Source: JANNFX01 sp031380225 (GTDB lineage: Bacteria > Pseudomonadota > Alphaproteobacteria > Rhizobiales > Hyphomicrobiaceae). From it: DNA of 32,881 bases. The notes under the pieces are model-generated. The model was given only the letters and a program-made list of their open reading frames with translations, did not search any database and was not told the origin of the DNA. Position numbers and translations under genes: made by a program. This document shows positions 15,901 to 23,209 of this stretch, in pieces. The DNA is taken from assembly GCA_031380225.1 (NCBI GenBank), contig JANNFX010000044.1:1-32881 (forward strand), in the 5' to 3' direction. Positions within the stretch are counted from its first letter, which is position 1, and every line of letters begins with the position of its first letter.

Positions 15901-16480
15901 TTGTTGGAATGAATTTCGATGCGATCCAGCATAGGATTGCCATGCCGACCGTCAGGCCAGCCATCAGCCAAGGTGCGTTGCCGCCCGATGACGCTGCAAG
16001 TCCGCCGCCAATTGTGCCGAGCAGGATAGCGGCGAACGTCGCGCCTTCAACAAGTGCGTTGGCGGCTGGGAGTTCGTTGGTTTCAAGGTGCACCGGCAAG
16101 ATGCCGTATTTGATCGGGCCGAACAGCGCGCCGATAACGCCGTAGCAGGCAAGTGCCACAAACAGCACCGGCACCGAATGCAGAATGAAGCCGGCGCCAG
16201 CCAACATCGCGACCGGAATTTCGAGCCGTTTTAATTTTTCCGCGACCATTGCTTTATCGAAGCGGTCGGCCAACTGTCCGCCAAGTGCGGAGAGGACGAA
16301 GAACGGGGCGATCAGAATTGCGCCGGCCAGCGTCGTTAACATCGGGCCGTAGGAGGATTGCAGGTGGTACAGGATCAGGATCACCAGCGCGTTTTTGACG
16401 AAGTTGTCGTTCAGCGCTGAAAAGAACTGGCACCAGAAAATCGGTGCAAAGCGGCGGGTTGTAAGCAATTGGGAGAACAT
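12995..16480 (-). CDS. aas: LplT-PlsC-acyl-ACP synthetase fusion (lysophospholipid import and reacylation)
   Basis: The 1161-residue protein joins three activities that are two proteins (LplT and Aas) in E. coli. Residues 1 to about 425 are a major facilitator transporter of the LplT type with about 12 membrane segments (FFSALNDNFVKNALVI, FGPIKYGILPVHL). Residues about 430-630 are a PlsC-type acyltransferase with the HxxxxD motif at His459-Asp464 and FPEGR. From about residue 650 an AMP-forming acyl-ACP/CoA synthetase follows, with ILFTSGSEGTPKGVV, EGYGVTETAP and HDTGD. Expected role: flipping lysophospholipids (mainly 2-acyl-lysophosphatidylethanolamine) across the inner membrane and reacylating them with activated fatty acid. 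The last 30 residues are Ala/Pro-rich. The synthetase's catalytic lysine region (KIAGEMVSLSAVE) is intact. It has its own promoter candidate upstream, with an operator-like palindrome. Confidence 0.95.
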   Translation of the reverse strand: MFSQLLTTRRFAPIFWCQFFSALNDNFVKNALVILILYHLQSSYGPMLTTLAGAILIAPFFVLSALGGQLADRFDKAMVAEKLKRLEIPVAMLAGAGFILHSVPVLFVALACYGVIGALFGPIKYGILPVHLETNELPAANALVEGATFAAILLGTIGGGLAASSGGNAPWLMAGLTVGMAILCWIASKFIPTTGEAEPTLVIDRNPVTSTAALLRDLKSDNRLWIGGLITSWFWLVGAVALSLLPSMVKDRIGGNEHVTTLALMIFTVGIALGSVWAARASKMRPNMALVPIGAALMALFSIDLAWSMASLPAATGELLTPSAVFTSWSGFHFGVDLFGLALAGGLYIVPSFAAVQAWAPAERKARVIAACNVLQAAFMTAATLAVAVLQSQGVGFGALFFMVGIGSLIATVLVLKAWGKEGIKDVGVFLFKTFFRLELKGTEHLPKPGERAIIAPNHVSFLDASILHAVMPDHASFAIDSGIAQLWWVKPFLKLVNAHAIDPSKPLGTRLLINAVKTGQSLVIFPEGRLTTTGGLMKVYDGTAMIADKADAVVVPVRIEGPERSPFGYLNRYQTKKVLFPKTTITILPPEKLTVDPALKGKARRQAAGAILQDIMVNSAVKTSNFDQTLFEALVDAKEVRDPRRAIVEDALGTKLTFAKLILSAQVLGHKLKPLAQEGEAVGVLLPNAAGVVVTFFALQSTGRVPAMLNYSAGAANMLTACKAAKVTTILTSRVFIEKARLTEAAEKLGAVHKLIYLEDIKASIGIRDKFVGWRAGLKPQVARKPNDAAAILFTSGSEGTPKGVVLSHMNILANAFQCLHRIAVNGQDKVFNVMPVFHSFGLTGGMMMPIIGGVPVFLYPSPLHYRIVPELVYGTNSTILFGTDTFLNGYARSAHPYDFHRVRLIVAGAEAVKDRTRQIYMEKFGVRILEGYGVTETAPVLAINTPLANKAGTVGRLAPLMEARLEQVPGIDEGGRLFVRGPNVMIGYMRAENPGVLEPPHEGWHDTGDIVAIDSQGFISIKGRAKRFAKIAGEMVSLSAVEAMAAELWPSLITVVVSVPDARKGERLVLMTTDANCTRDAFTKHARAHSAPELMVPAEILVVDKIPLLGSGKPDYVAALALTKDALAKRPAKAEALVAEPVAPAASPSPTTPQLRVVQ

Positions 16481-16579
16481 GGTTACTTTTCCAGGTGCGC
16501 GCAGTTGGGTAATTAGAAATCGCCAGAAATTGGTGAAAGAAGGACTGCTAAAGGCACCGTTCCACGCGATTCTTCTATT

Positions 16580-16617
16580 TGAACAGTGTTCATATCGTGA
16601 AATTGAATGATGTTCAA
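16580..16617 (-). promoter_or_regulatory. Candidate aas promoter with TGAACAGTGTTCA operator-like palindrome
   Basis: On the minus strand TTGAAC (16617-16612) and TATGAA (16594-16589) are separated by 17 bases, resembling -35 and -10 boxes. The 13-bp perfect palindrome TGAACAGTGTTCA (16580-16592) overlaps the -10 box. Such a site is typical of a TetR-like repressor, but no regulator gene is nearby. The leader to the ATG would be about 100 bases. Confidence 0.45.
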
Positions 16618-16857
16618 CAATTTTTCAGTTCCCAACGGATCATTGTTACTAAACCGTTGCCAAAATTGAGATAATTTCACTATTCAGCAAGCTCCAAGTT
16701 GCAATCGCCGCCCATCAAACGCGAGAGCCGGAGTTCCGGCGCCAATTCAAGATTACGCCCCCGAGAGTACGCGGGGATAACTTTTTTCTGCCGCCAGCGA
16801 ATTTTGTTGGGACCGGCGCCGCCGGGCTAATCTCCGGCACTTCAGGAGATTCGCGCC

Positions 16858-18672
16858 GTGGTCATTCGCCAGCTCAAGCCAGAAACCATTAACCGCATCG
16901 CGGCAGGCGAAGTGATTGAGCGGCCGGCGAGCGTCATCAAGGAACTGGTCGAAAACGCACTCGACGCCGGTGCGGCTGAAATCGAGGTTGTGACGGCCGC
17001 TGGAGGGCTGGCGCTTATTCGCGTGACCGATGACGGCATGGGCATGAGTAGCGATGATCTCGCCTTGGCCGTTGAGCGTCATTGCACATCGAAACTTTCC
17101 GACCATGACTTGTTTGATATTCGGACCCTCGGCTTTCGCGGTGAAGCGTTGCCGTCGATTGGTTCGGTCGCGCATTTGTCGGTGCAATCTAAACTCAGAA
17201 GCCACCGTGACGCGTTCGAGATCATTGTTGATCGCGGCCAGAAGGACGCCATCAAGCCAGCCAGCCTCAACAGCGGCACACGCGTTGAAGTGCGCGAGCT
17301 GTTTTCCGCAACGCCCGCCCGTCTCAAGTTTCTGAAATCCGAGCGCGCCGAAAACATGGCGGCCAGCGACGTCGTCAAGCGCTTGGCAATGGCGCATCCC
17401 GCCGTTGGCTTCAGCTTGACAACCGGGGAACGCACAGCGCTTCGGTTGCCGCAGGCGTCCGCGACCTCCGAAGGCCTGTTGCAGCGGCTTGGCAAAATCA
17501 TGGGCGCTGAGTTTATGGCTGACGCGCTTGAAATCGCAGGCGAGCGCGACGGATTGCGAGTTATGGGTTTTGCAGGTCTGCCGACGTTGCATCGCCCCGA
17601 TCCCAGTCAGCAGTTTTTGTTCGTCAACGGGCGGCCGGTCAAAGACAAAGTGTTGGCCGGCGCGGTGCGAGCCGCTTATGGCGATCTGATCCCGCGCGGG
17701 CGTTATCCGTTATTGGCGCTATTCATCACACTTGATCCAAAAGACCTCGACGTCAACGTCCATCCGGCCAAAGCCGAAGTTCGGTTCCGGGATGGCGGCG
17801 CGGTGCGCTCGCTGATGATCGGCGCATTACAATCGGCGTTGCATGCGGCCGGCCACAGGGCCAGCGCGCGCGGCGGCGGGGCGATGATCGAGACGCTGAT
17901 GCCGTCAGCGGGTTCGCCGGCCGTCATCGGTGGACCATGGAGCGCATCTGGATATCAGGATCAGCAGCCCTATCATTCGTCCAACATCACGCCGGGGCTC
18001 GCTGAAATGACTCAGGCTCCGTTCCAGGCCTTCAACGCAACTGGAGCGGATACGCGCGCCGCCGCGACCCCCATCGATCCCGATTTGCTGGACCGTCCGC
18101 TCGGTGCAGCGCGCGCGCAGCTGCACGAGACTTACATCGTTTCACAAACCCGCCAATCAGTGGTCATTGTCGATCAGCACGCCGCTCACGAACGCCTCGT
18201 CTATGAGCGTATGAAGGCCATGTTGCATAACGGTGGCGTCGCACGTCAAGTGTTATTGATCCCCGAAATTGTCACTCTCGACGACGATGAAGCCGCGGCT
18301 TTGGTTGAAAAAGAAGCGGAGCTCGCCGAACTCGGTTTGGTGTTGGAGAGCTTCGGGCCGGGAGCTGTGGTGGTTCGCGAAACACCAGCATTGCTTGGCG
18401 ATACGGCGATCAAAGGCCTGATCAAGGACCTGGCATCAGAAATCATCTCAGGCGGCGATGGTATGGTTTTGCGAGACCGGCTCGATGCGATCTGCTCGCG
18501 CATGGCATGTCATGGCAGCGTGCGTGCCGGGCGCCGTTTAAGCCCCGAGGAAATGAACGCGTTGTTGCGTGAAATGGAAGCGACGCCCTACTCAGGCCAG
18601 TGCAATCACGGCCGCCCGACTTATGTGGAGCTGAAGCTTTCAGACATCGAACGTCTGTTTGGTAGAAAGTAA
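16858..18672 (+). CDS. mutL: DNA mismatch repair protein MutL
   Basis: The 604-residue protein starts at GTG 16858 with AGGAG nine bases upstream and begins VIRQLKPETINRIAAGEVI. The N-terminal GHKL ATPase carries ELVENALDAGA, DDGMGM, TLGFRGEALPSIGSV and FSATPARLKFLK. The C-terminal dimerisation domain has the metal-binding endonuclease motif DQHAAHERLVYE beginning at residue 439, together with ACHGSV and CNHGRPT. Established: these motifs mark MutL proteins that nick DNA themselves in organisms without MutH. A poorly conserved linker of about 80 residues lies between them. It is divergent from aas and converges on coaA. Confidence 0.97.
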   Translation: MVIRQLKPETINRIAAGEVIERPASVIKELVENALDAGAAEIEVVTAAGGLALIRVTDDGMGMSSDDLALAVERHCTSKLSDHDLFDIRTLGFRGEALPSIGSVAHLSVQSKLRSHRDAFEIIVDRGQKDAIKPASLNSGTRVEVRELFSATPARLKFLKSERAENMAASDVVKRLAMAHPAVGFSLTTGERTALRLPQASATSEGLLQRLGKIMGAEFMADALEIAGERDGLRVMGFAGLPTLHRPDPSQQFLFVNGRPVKDKVLAGAVRAAYGDLIPRGRYPLLALFITLDPKDLDVNVHPAKAEVRFRDGGAVRSLMIGALQSALHAAGHRASARGGGAMIETLMPSAGSPAVIGGPWSASGYQDQQPYHSSNITPGLAEMTQAPFQAFNATGADTRAAATPIDPDLLDRPLGAARAQLHETYIVSQTRQSVVIVDQHAAHERLVYERMKAMLHNGGVARQVLLIPEIVTLDDDEAAALVEKEAELAELGLVLESFGPGAVVVRETPALLGDTAIKGLIKDLASEIISGGDGMVLRDRLDAICSRMACHGSVRAGRRLSPEEMNALLREMEATPYSGQCNHGRPTYVELKLSDIERLFGRK

Positions 18673-18695
18673 TCTTTTGTAGGCCGCCGCCGTTT

Positions 18696-18750
18696 GTAGG
18701 GCGGGTTAAAGCCACATCATGCGCAGCATGATACGGCGTAACCCGCCTGC
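18696..18750. repeat. Palindromic element, GTAGGGCGGGTTA type, between mutL and coaA
   Basis: GGCGGGTTA (18700-18708) pairs with TAACCCGCC (about 18739-18747), and an inner pair ATCATGC/GCATGAT flanks the loop. It lies between convergent genes, starting 24 bases after the mutL stop and ending 3 bases before the coaA stop, and could serve as a bidirectional terminator. Confidence 0.75.
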
Positions 18751-18752
18751 AC

Positions 18753-19766
18753 TCACAACTTCCGCAACGCAACCGAATCCACAGTGTGATCTTCGGTTTT
18801 GCGCAGGATCAAGCTGGCGCGTTGGCGGGTCGGGAGAATGTTCTCTTCCAGGTTCTTCAAGTTAATCGAACGCCACAGCGCGTTGGCGCGGTTGTCAGCG
18901 GCTTGCTGCGACAGGCTCGAATAGCGGTGAAAGTACGAAGCCGGGTCACGGAAAGCGGTATCGCGCAACCGCATGAACCGGGTCATGTACCAATGTTCGA
19001 TCACCTTTGGATCGGCATCGATGAAAATAGAAAAATCAAAGAAGTCCGATACGAACGGGATTGCTTCGCCGCCCTTCGGAATATGCTCCGTTTGCAGGAC
19101 GTTCAAACCTTCGACGATCAGGATGTCAGGGCGCTCGATGACGATCTTTTGCCCCGGCAAGATATCGTAATTGAAATGCGAATAAAGTGGTGCTTCGACA
19201 AACTCTTTTCCCGACTTGACGTCTGCTAAAAACCGCAACAGCGCTTTGGCATCAAAACTTTCAGGGAAGCCCTTGCGCTCCATCAATCGCCGCGCTGCAA
19301 GCGCCTTGTTGGGAAATAGAAAACCATCGGTCGTTATGAGATCAACGCGCGGGTGATCCGGCCAACGCGCGAGCAGTGCTTTCAAAACGCGCGCAGTCGT
19401 GCTTTTGCCGACAGCAACTGAGCCGGCGACGCCCAGGATAAATGGCAGCTTGCCTTCTTTGCGGCCGAGAAATGTCGACGTGACGGTGTGCAGCTTTTGC
19501 ATCGCGGCAACGTGCAGGTTTAACAAACGCGATAGTGGCAAATAAATCTCGACGACTTCGTCGACCGACAACTCGTCGATCAAACCGGAAAGCTGATCGA
19601 GTTCTTCAGGCGCCAGCGTCATCGGTGTATCGGCGCGCAGAGCTGCCCATTCCGAGCGAGTAAATATTTGGTACGGCGAAAACGGCAGCCCATCGGCCGG
19701 CGACATGTTCCAGGCGAAGGGTGCTTGGCCCATGAACTCTGCCGAACTGCTCAAAGGTCCGCTCAT
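18753..19766 (-). CDS. coaA: Pantothenate kinase, type I
   Basis: It phosphorylates pantothenate with ATP, the first step of coenzyme A synthesis. The 337-residue product has the P-loop GVAGSVAVGKST at residues 112-123, VDLITTDGFLFPN, LNVLQTE and the C-terminal ANALWRSINLKNLEENILPTR, all of the bacterial CoaA type (P-loop kinase fold). It is about 20 residues longer than E. coli CoaA at the N-terminus. The start codon overlaps the hisE stop in ATGA (19763-19766), so translation is likely coupled. The hisE-coaA arrangement is frequent in Hyphomicrobiales. Confidence 0.96.
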   Translation of the reverse strand: MSGPLSSSAEFMGQAPFAWNMSPADGLPFSPYQIFTRSEWAALRADTPMTLAPEELDQLSGLIDELSVDEVVEIYLPLSRLLNLHVAAMQKLHTVTSTFLGRKEGKLPFILGVAGSVAVGKSTTARVLKALLARWPDHPRVDLITTDGFLFPNKALAARRLMERKGFPESFDAKALLRFLADVKSGKEFVEAPLYSHFNYDILPGQKIVIERPDILIVEGLNVLQTEHIPKGGEAIPFVSDFFDFSIFIDADPKVIEHWYMTRFMRLRDTAFRDPASYFHRYSSLSQQAADNRANALWRSINLKNLEENILPTRQRASLILRKTEDHTVDSVALRKL

Positions 19767-20086
19767 GACTGTGCCGCCCGCCCAGATTTTTCCTCGAGTC
19801 CGGACGTGCCCATGCGGCCTTTAAGTACGGCGAGCACATCAGCAAGCGGCACATTGCGGACTTCGAGCAAAACCATAAGATGATAAAGTACGTCGGCAGC
19901 TTCGGCCTTGAATGCTGGATCGGGACCTGAGACCGCCGCAATCACAGCCTCGACCGCTTCTTCGCCGAATTTTTTGGCGCACTTTTCCGGGCCACCGTCG
20001 AGCAACTGGCGCGTATAGGACATGTCTCCACTCGCATCGCGGCGGGTGCGGATCAGGTGCGAGAGGTCGGTGAGCACGTCGCTCAT
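19763..20086 (-). CDS. hisE: Phosphoribosyl-ATP diphosphatase
   Basis: HisE removes pyrophosphate from phosphoribosyl-ATP, the second step of histidine synthesis. The 107-residue protein has the all-alpha MazG-like fold, with the metal-binding ExxE...ExxD pattern in GEEAVEAVIAA and KAEAADVLYHLM. It also carries the family signature PEKCAKKFGEEA. It is the first gene of the pair with coaA and lies 138 bp from the divergent DUF4202 gene. The usual upstream his genes (hisB-H-A-F) are not in this window. Confidence 0.95.
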   Translation of the reverse strand: MSDVLTDLSHLIRTRRDASGDMSYTRQLLDGGPEKCAKKFGEEAVEAVIAAVSGPDPAFKAEAADVLYHLMVLLEVRNVPLADVLAVLKGRMGTSGLEEKSGRAAQS

Positions 20087-20224
20087 CTGGTCAGGGCCTT
20101 TCGTCAGCAGGCTTTGGATCGAAGCCGGACTGGCTTTTTACGCGAACCTGCCCGGCGCGTCTATGCACAGGCGGGTAGCTTGGCCTATCTTACGATGAAA
20201 GTTAACGCGAGCGCTGAAGGTCTT

Positions 20225-20812
20225 ATGAGCCGTTTTGACCAAGCTATAGCTGCCATCGATGCCGCCAATGCCGGAGATCCGTCGATGGCCGTTGAAGGTG
20301 CTCATTCAATCCCTGCCGGGCAGCTTTATGGGTTGCGGATGTCGGCGCTGCTGGACCGGCTGTATCCTGACGCTTCGGAGTTGCTGCAACTCGCCGCCCG
20401 CGCCCAGCATATCAAGCGCTGGACCGTGCCGCGGACCGACTATCCGATGGACCGGGCCGGATATCATCGCTGGCGCAACGATCTCAAACAGAAGCATGCA
20501 GCCTGGACAGCAGAAATCCTCAAGTCATGCGGTTATACAGAGGGGGAGATTGAGCGCGTTGGCTCTCTCATTCGCAAAGAGCGCTTGAAGCAAGACGCCG
20601 AGGCGCAGGCACTTGAAGACACCGCGTGCCATGTGTTCCTGGTTCATTATGCGTCTGAGTTTGCGGCGAAGCACGATGATCAAAAGATGGCCGGTATTCT
20701 TCGGAAGTCGTGGGCCAAGATGTCGGACCATGGCCGTGCGATGGCGTTGCGCGCTGATCTGGCTCCTGACATCAAACGATTGATTGGCATAGCCTTAGAG
20801 ACTGCGGAATGA
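20225..20812 (+). CDS. DUF4202 domain-containing protein
   Basis: I start at ATG 20225 with GAAGG four bases upstream; the product then begins MSRFDQAIAAIDAANAGDPS, the usual DUF4202 start, and is 195 residues long. A longer frame reaches back across the hisE start and is unlikely. The body has several His and charged residues in motifs of the family (HIKRWTVPRTDYP, GYHRWRN, EDTACHVFLVHY), which suggests a metal or phosphate-binding helical fold, but the biochemical function is not known to me. The stop overlaps the start of the cbiX-like gene in ATGA, so the two are translationally coupled. Confidence 0.85.
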   Translation: MSRFDQAIAAIDAANAGDPSMAVEGAHSIPAGQLYGLRMSALLDRLYPDASELLQLAARAQHIKRWTVPRTDYPMDRAGYHRWRNDLKQKHAAWTAEILKSCGYTEGEIERVGSLIRKERLKQDAEAQALEDTACHVFLVHYASEFAAKHDDQKMAGILRKSWAKMSDHGRAMALRADLAPDIKRLIGIALETAE

Positions 20813-21567
20813 CGAGCGGCAGCTTATCAAACATCGCGTTGGTGCTTGCGGCCCACGGTGATCGCGGCGGCGAGGCGCCGAACCGGACACTACTCGCGCA
20901 TCGAGATCGATTGGCAGCGACAGCGGCATTTCGCTCGGTCAGTGCAGGCGTGTTTCGCGGTGATCCCTCTCTGACCGATGCGCTCCAAGCCGCAGACCGA
21001 AGCCAGGCATCGCAAATATTGGTCTTTCCAATGTTCATGGCAGCCGGATATTTTACCGGCACGGTGCTGCCGTCGCGCATTGCCGAGGCCGGGCTCTGTT
21101 TGCCAATTTCTATTCTACCGCCGCTTGGCCTTGATCCGTCATTGCCGCCGATGATGCTCAAGCAGGCCGTTGCAGCGGCCACGGGTGCAGTGCTTGAACC
21201 GCGGCATTCGCGCTTGCTCGTCGTTGGCCATGGCTCAGCTGGGGCACGTGCATCGGCCAAATCGACCGAACGAGTGGCCTGTTGGCTCCGCAAAACAGCG
21301 ACTTTTGCCTATACAGAGACGGCATTTCTTGAGGAGGAGCCGTTTTTGGCCACTCAACTCAACGGCCGGCATCCTCCGACGGTCGTGTTCGGCTTTTTCG
21401 CAGGCGACGGCCTGCACGCGGCCGAGGACGTGCCCGGTGCGATCACAACTGCGTCTGCTGACGCGGTCTATGCCGGCCCGGTTGGGCCGTCGCTGCAGAT
21501 CGCAGACCTCATTCAAACCGCTGCCTTCCGCGCGTTGGGCTTGCCATTGGCCGCGCAAGTTGCTTGA
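20809..21567 (+). CDS. CbiX/sirohydrochlorin chelatase-like protein with two half-domains
   Basis: CbiX and SirB enzymes insert cobalt or iron into sirohydrochlorin, toward cobalamin or siroheme. The 252-residue protein has two half-domains. The first begins LVLAAHGDRGG (His16), the second LLVVGHGSAG (His141). In the second half the other metal-ligand His is kept in DGLHAAEDVP (His203) and the acidic FLEEEP stretch is present. In the first half the equivalent region reads MAAGYFTGTVLP, without His. So one half may be catalytic and the other structural. It follows DUF4202 with an overlap and precedes murI by 9 bp. The metal cannot be deduced from the sequence. Confidence 0.8.
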   Translation: MTSGSLSNIALVLAAHGDRGGEAPNRTLLAHRDRLAATAAFRSVSAGVFRGDPSLTDALQAADRSQASQILVFPMFMAAGYFTGTVLPSRIAEAGLCLPISILPPLGLDPSLPPMMLKQAVAAATGAVLEPRHSRLLVVGHGSAGARASAKSTERVACWLRKTATFAYTETAFLEEEPFLATQLNGRHPPTVVFGFFAGDGLHAAEDVPGAITTASADAVYAGPVGPSLQIADLIQTAAFRALGLPLAAQVA

Positions 21568-21576
21568 TGGCGCTCG

Positions 21577-22425
21577 ATGATAGGGGTTTTCGATTCAGGA
21601 CTTGGCGGGTTGACCGTGCTGCGGGCGTTGCATCTGCGCTTTCCGCAGGTTGCGTTCACGTATCTGGCCGACCACGCGCATGTGCCCTATGGCAACCGGC
21701 CGTCAGATGAGATTGTCGAACTCACCCGTCAAGCGACCGAGTTGTTGTTTAAGCGCGGCGCTGGGCTCGTCGTTCTCGGCTGCAATACGGCGACCGCAGT
21801 TGCAGCGCGGCGGCTGCAACAAGACTGGCTCGTCCAAAGCGGATGGCGTCGGAAAGGCCACAATGTGCTGGGTCTTGTTGCGCCAACAGTTGAAGCCGCG
21901 ACGCAAACTCCGTGGGCAGTGACGACACCGCAGTATCCGCAAAAATTTCTCACCGATCGCATCGCTGTTTTCGGAACTCTGCGCACAGTGACCTCGAATG
22001 TTTATCTCGAAGAAATCCGCAAGCGCTGCCCAAAGGTCGAGGTCATCCAACAAGTGTGTTCCGAACTGGCCGGCGCGATTGAGGATCAAGCGTCCGCACA
22101 ACTGCTCGACCAACTCGTGCAGTCCGGCGTGACAAGCGTCATGACCCAGCTCGATGGAAAACCCTTGCATCGGGCTATTCTTGGCTGCACGCATTTCCCA
22201 CTTGTCGAAGGATTGTTCCGCAAACACTTGCCCATGACGACGCACATTCTCTCGCAGCCGGAAATTGTCGCCGATAGCTTGGAGGATTATCTCGCGCGGC
22301 GGACGGAGTTCACGCCTGTTGGTGATGTGCCGTCGCTGACACTCCTGACCACGGGCGATCCCGGGGCCGTCACGCAGCGCGCCCGCGTATTCTGGGACAG
22401 CGGCGTGGCTTTCCAGGCCGCTTGA
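21577..22425 (+). CDS. murI: Glutamate racemase
   Basis: MurI converts L- to D-glutamate for peptidoglycan precursors. The 282-residue sequence has the phosphate-independent two-base fold: DSGLGGLTVL at the start, DHAHVPYG, the first catalytic Cys69 in GCNTAT and the second Cys204 in GCTHFP. There is an extended segment around residues 85-125 compared with short family members. The ATG at 21577 is the only in-frame start near the family N-terminus; it lies 9 bp after the cbiX-like stop, with no strong ribosome site, so coupling is likely. Confidence 0.95.
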   Translation: MIGVFDSGLGGLTVLRALHLRFPQVAFTYLADHAHVPYGNRPSDEIVELTRQATELLFKRGAGLVVLGCNTATAVAARRLQQDWLVQSGWRRKGHNVLGLVAPTVEAATQTPWAVTTPQYPQKFLTDRIAVFGTLRTVTSNVYLEEIRKRCPKVEVIQQVCSELAGAIEDQASAQLLDQLVQSGVTSVMTQLDGKPLHRAILGCTHFPLVEGLFRKHLPMTTHILSQPEIVADSLEDYLARRTEFTPVGDVPSLTLLTTGDPGAVTQRARVFWDSGVAFQAA

Positions 22426-22537
22426 TGCAGATCAGGACCGGACTGAGCTGTAGAAAGTGCGGGGAAAATAGCTGCGGGGCCTGCAACTCCGGCAGGTTTC
22501 TGCTAGGCAGAGGGCGCAGTTTCAAACGGATATCTCA

Positions 22538-23203
22538 ATGACGCGCCCGCTGATCATCGCTCCGTCTATTCTTTCGGCCGACTTCTCCAAACTTGGAGAG
22601 GAAGTGCGCGCGGTCGATGCGGCCGGCGCCGATTGGATCCATCTTGATGTGATGGACGGACACTTCGTTCCCAATATCACGTTTGGACCGCCGGTCATCA
22701 AAGCCATTCGGGGCACGTCAAAAAAAATCTTCGACTGCCACTTGATGATTGCGCCCGCCGATCCCTACCTGGCCGCATTCGCTGATGCTGGCGCCGATAT
22801 CATCACGGTTCACGCTGAAGCCGGACCGCATCTTGATCGCTCGTTACAGGCCATCAAAGCTCTCGGTAAAAAAGCCGGCGTGTCGTTGAATCCATCTACG
22901 CCTTTATCGGTCATCGAATATGTACTCGACCGCCTCGACCTTGTTTTGCTGATGACCGTCAACCCGGGTTTCGGTGGGCAATCGTTCATAACCCCCGTTG
23001 TTGACAAGATCGCGCGTGTCAAAGCGCTGATTGGCAATCGGCCAATCGATATTGAAATAGACGGCGGCGTGACGCCGGAAACTGCGCCCCTCGCCGTTAA
23101 GGCAGGTGCAAATGTTTTGGTTGCAGGCTCAGCTGTCTTCAAAGGCGGCACGTCTGCCAGCTATGCTGACAACATCGCCGCCATTCGCGCGAGTGTGGGC
23201 TGA
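22538..23203 (+). CDS. rpe: Ribulose-phosphate 3-epimerase
   Basis: It interconverts ribulose 5-phosphate and xylulose 5-phosphate in the pentose phosphate and Calvin cycles. The TIM-barrel motifs are complete: PSILSADFSKLGEEV, HLDVMDGHFVPNITFGP with metal ligands, DCHLMI, TVNPGFGGQSFI and EIDGGVTP. The length of 221 residues is standard. It follows murI by 112 bp, where a small CCTGC/GCAGG stem near 22480-22496 may end the murI transcript. It is convergent with the pentapeptide-repeat gene, with a gap of only 6 bp. Confidence 0.96.
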   Translation: MTRPLIIAPSILSADFSKLGEEVRAVDAAGADWIHLDVMDGHFVPNITFGPPVIKAIRGTSKKIFDCHLMIAPADPYLAAFADAGADIITVHAEAGPHLDRSLQAIKALGKKAGVSLNPSTPLSVIEYVLDRLDLVLLMTVNPGFGGQSFITPVVDKIARVKALIGNRPIDIEIDGGVTPETAPLAVKAGANVLVAGSAVFKGGTSASYADNIAAIRASVG

Positions 23204-23209
23204 ACAAAC

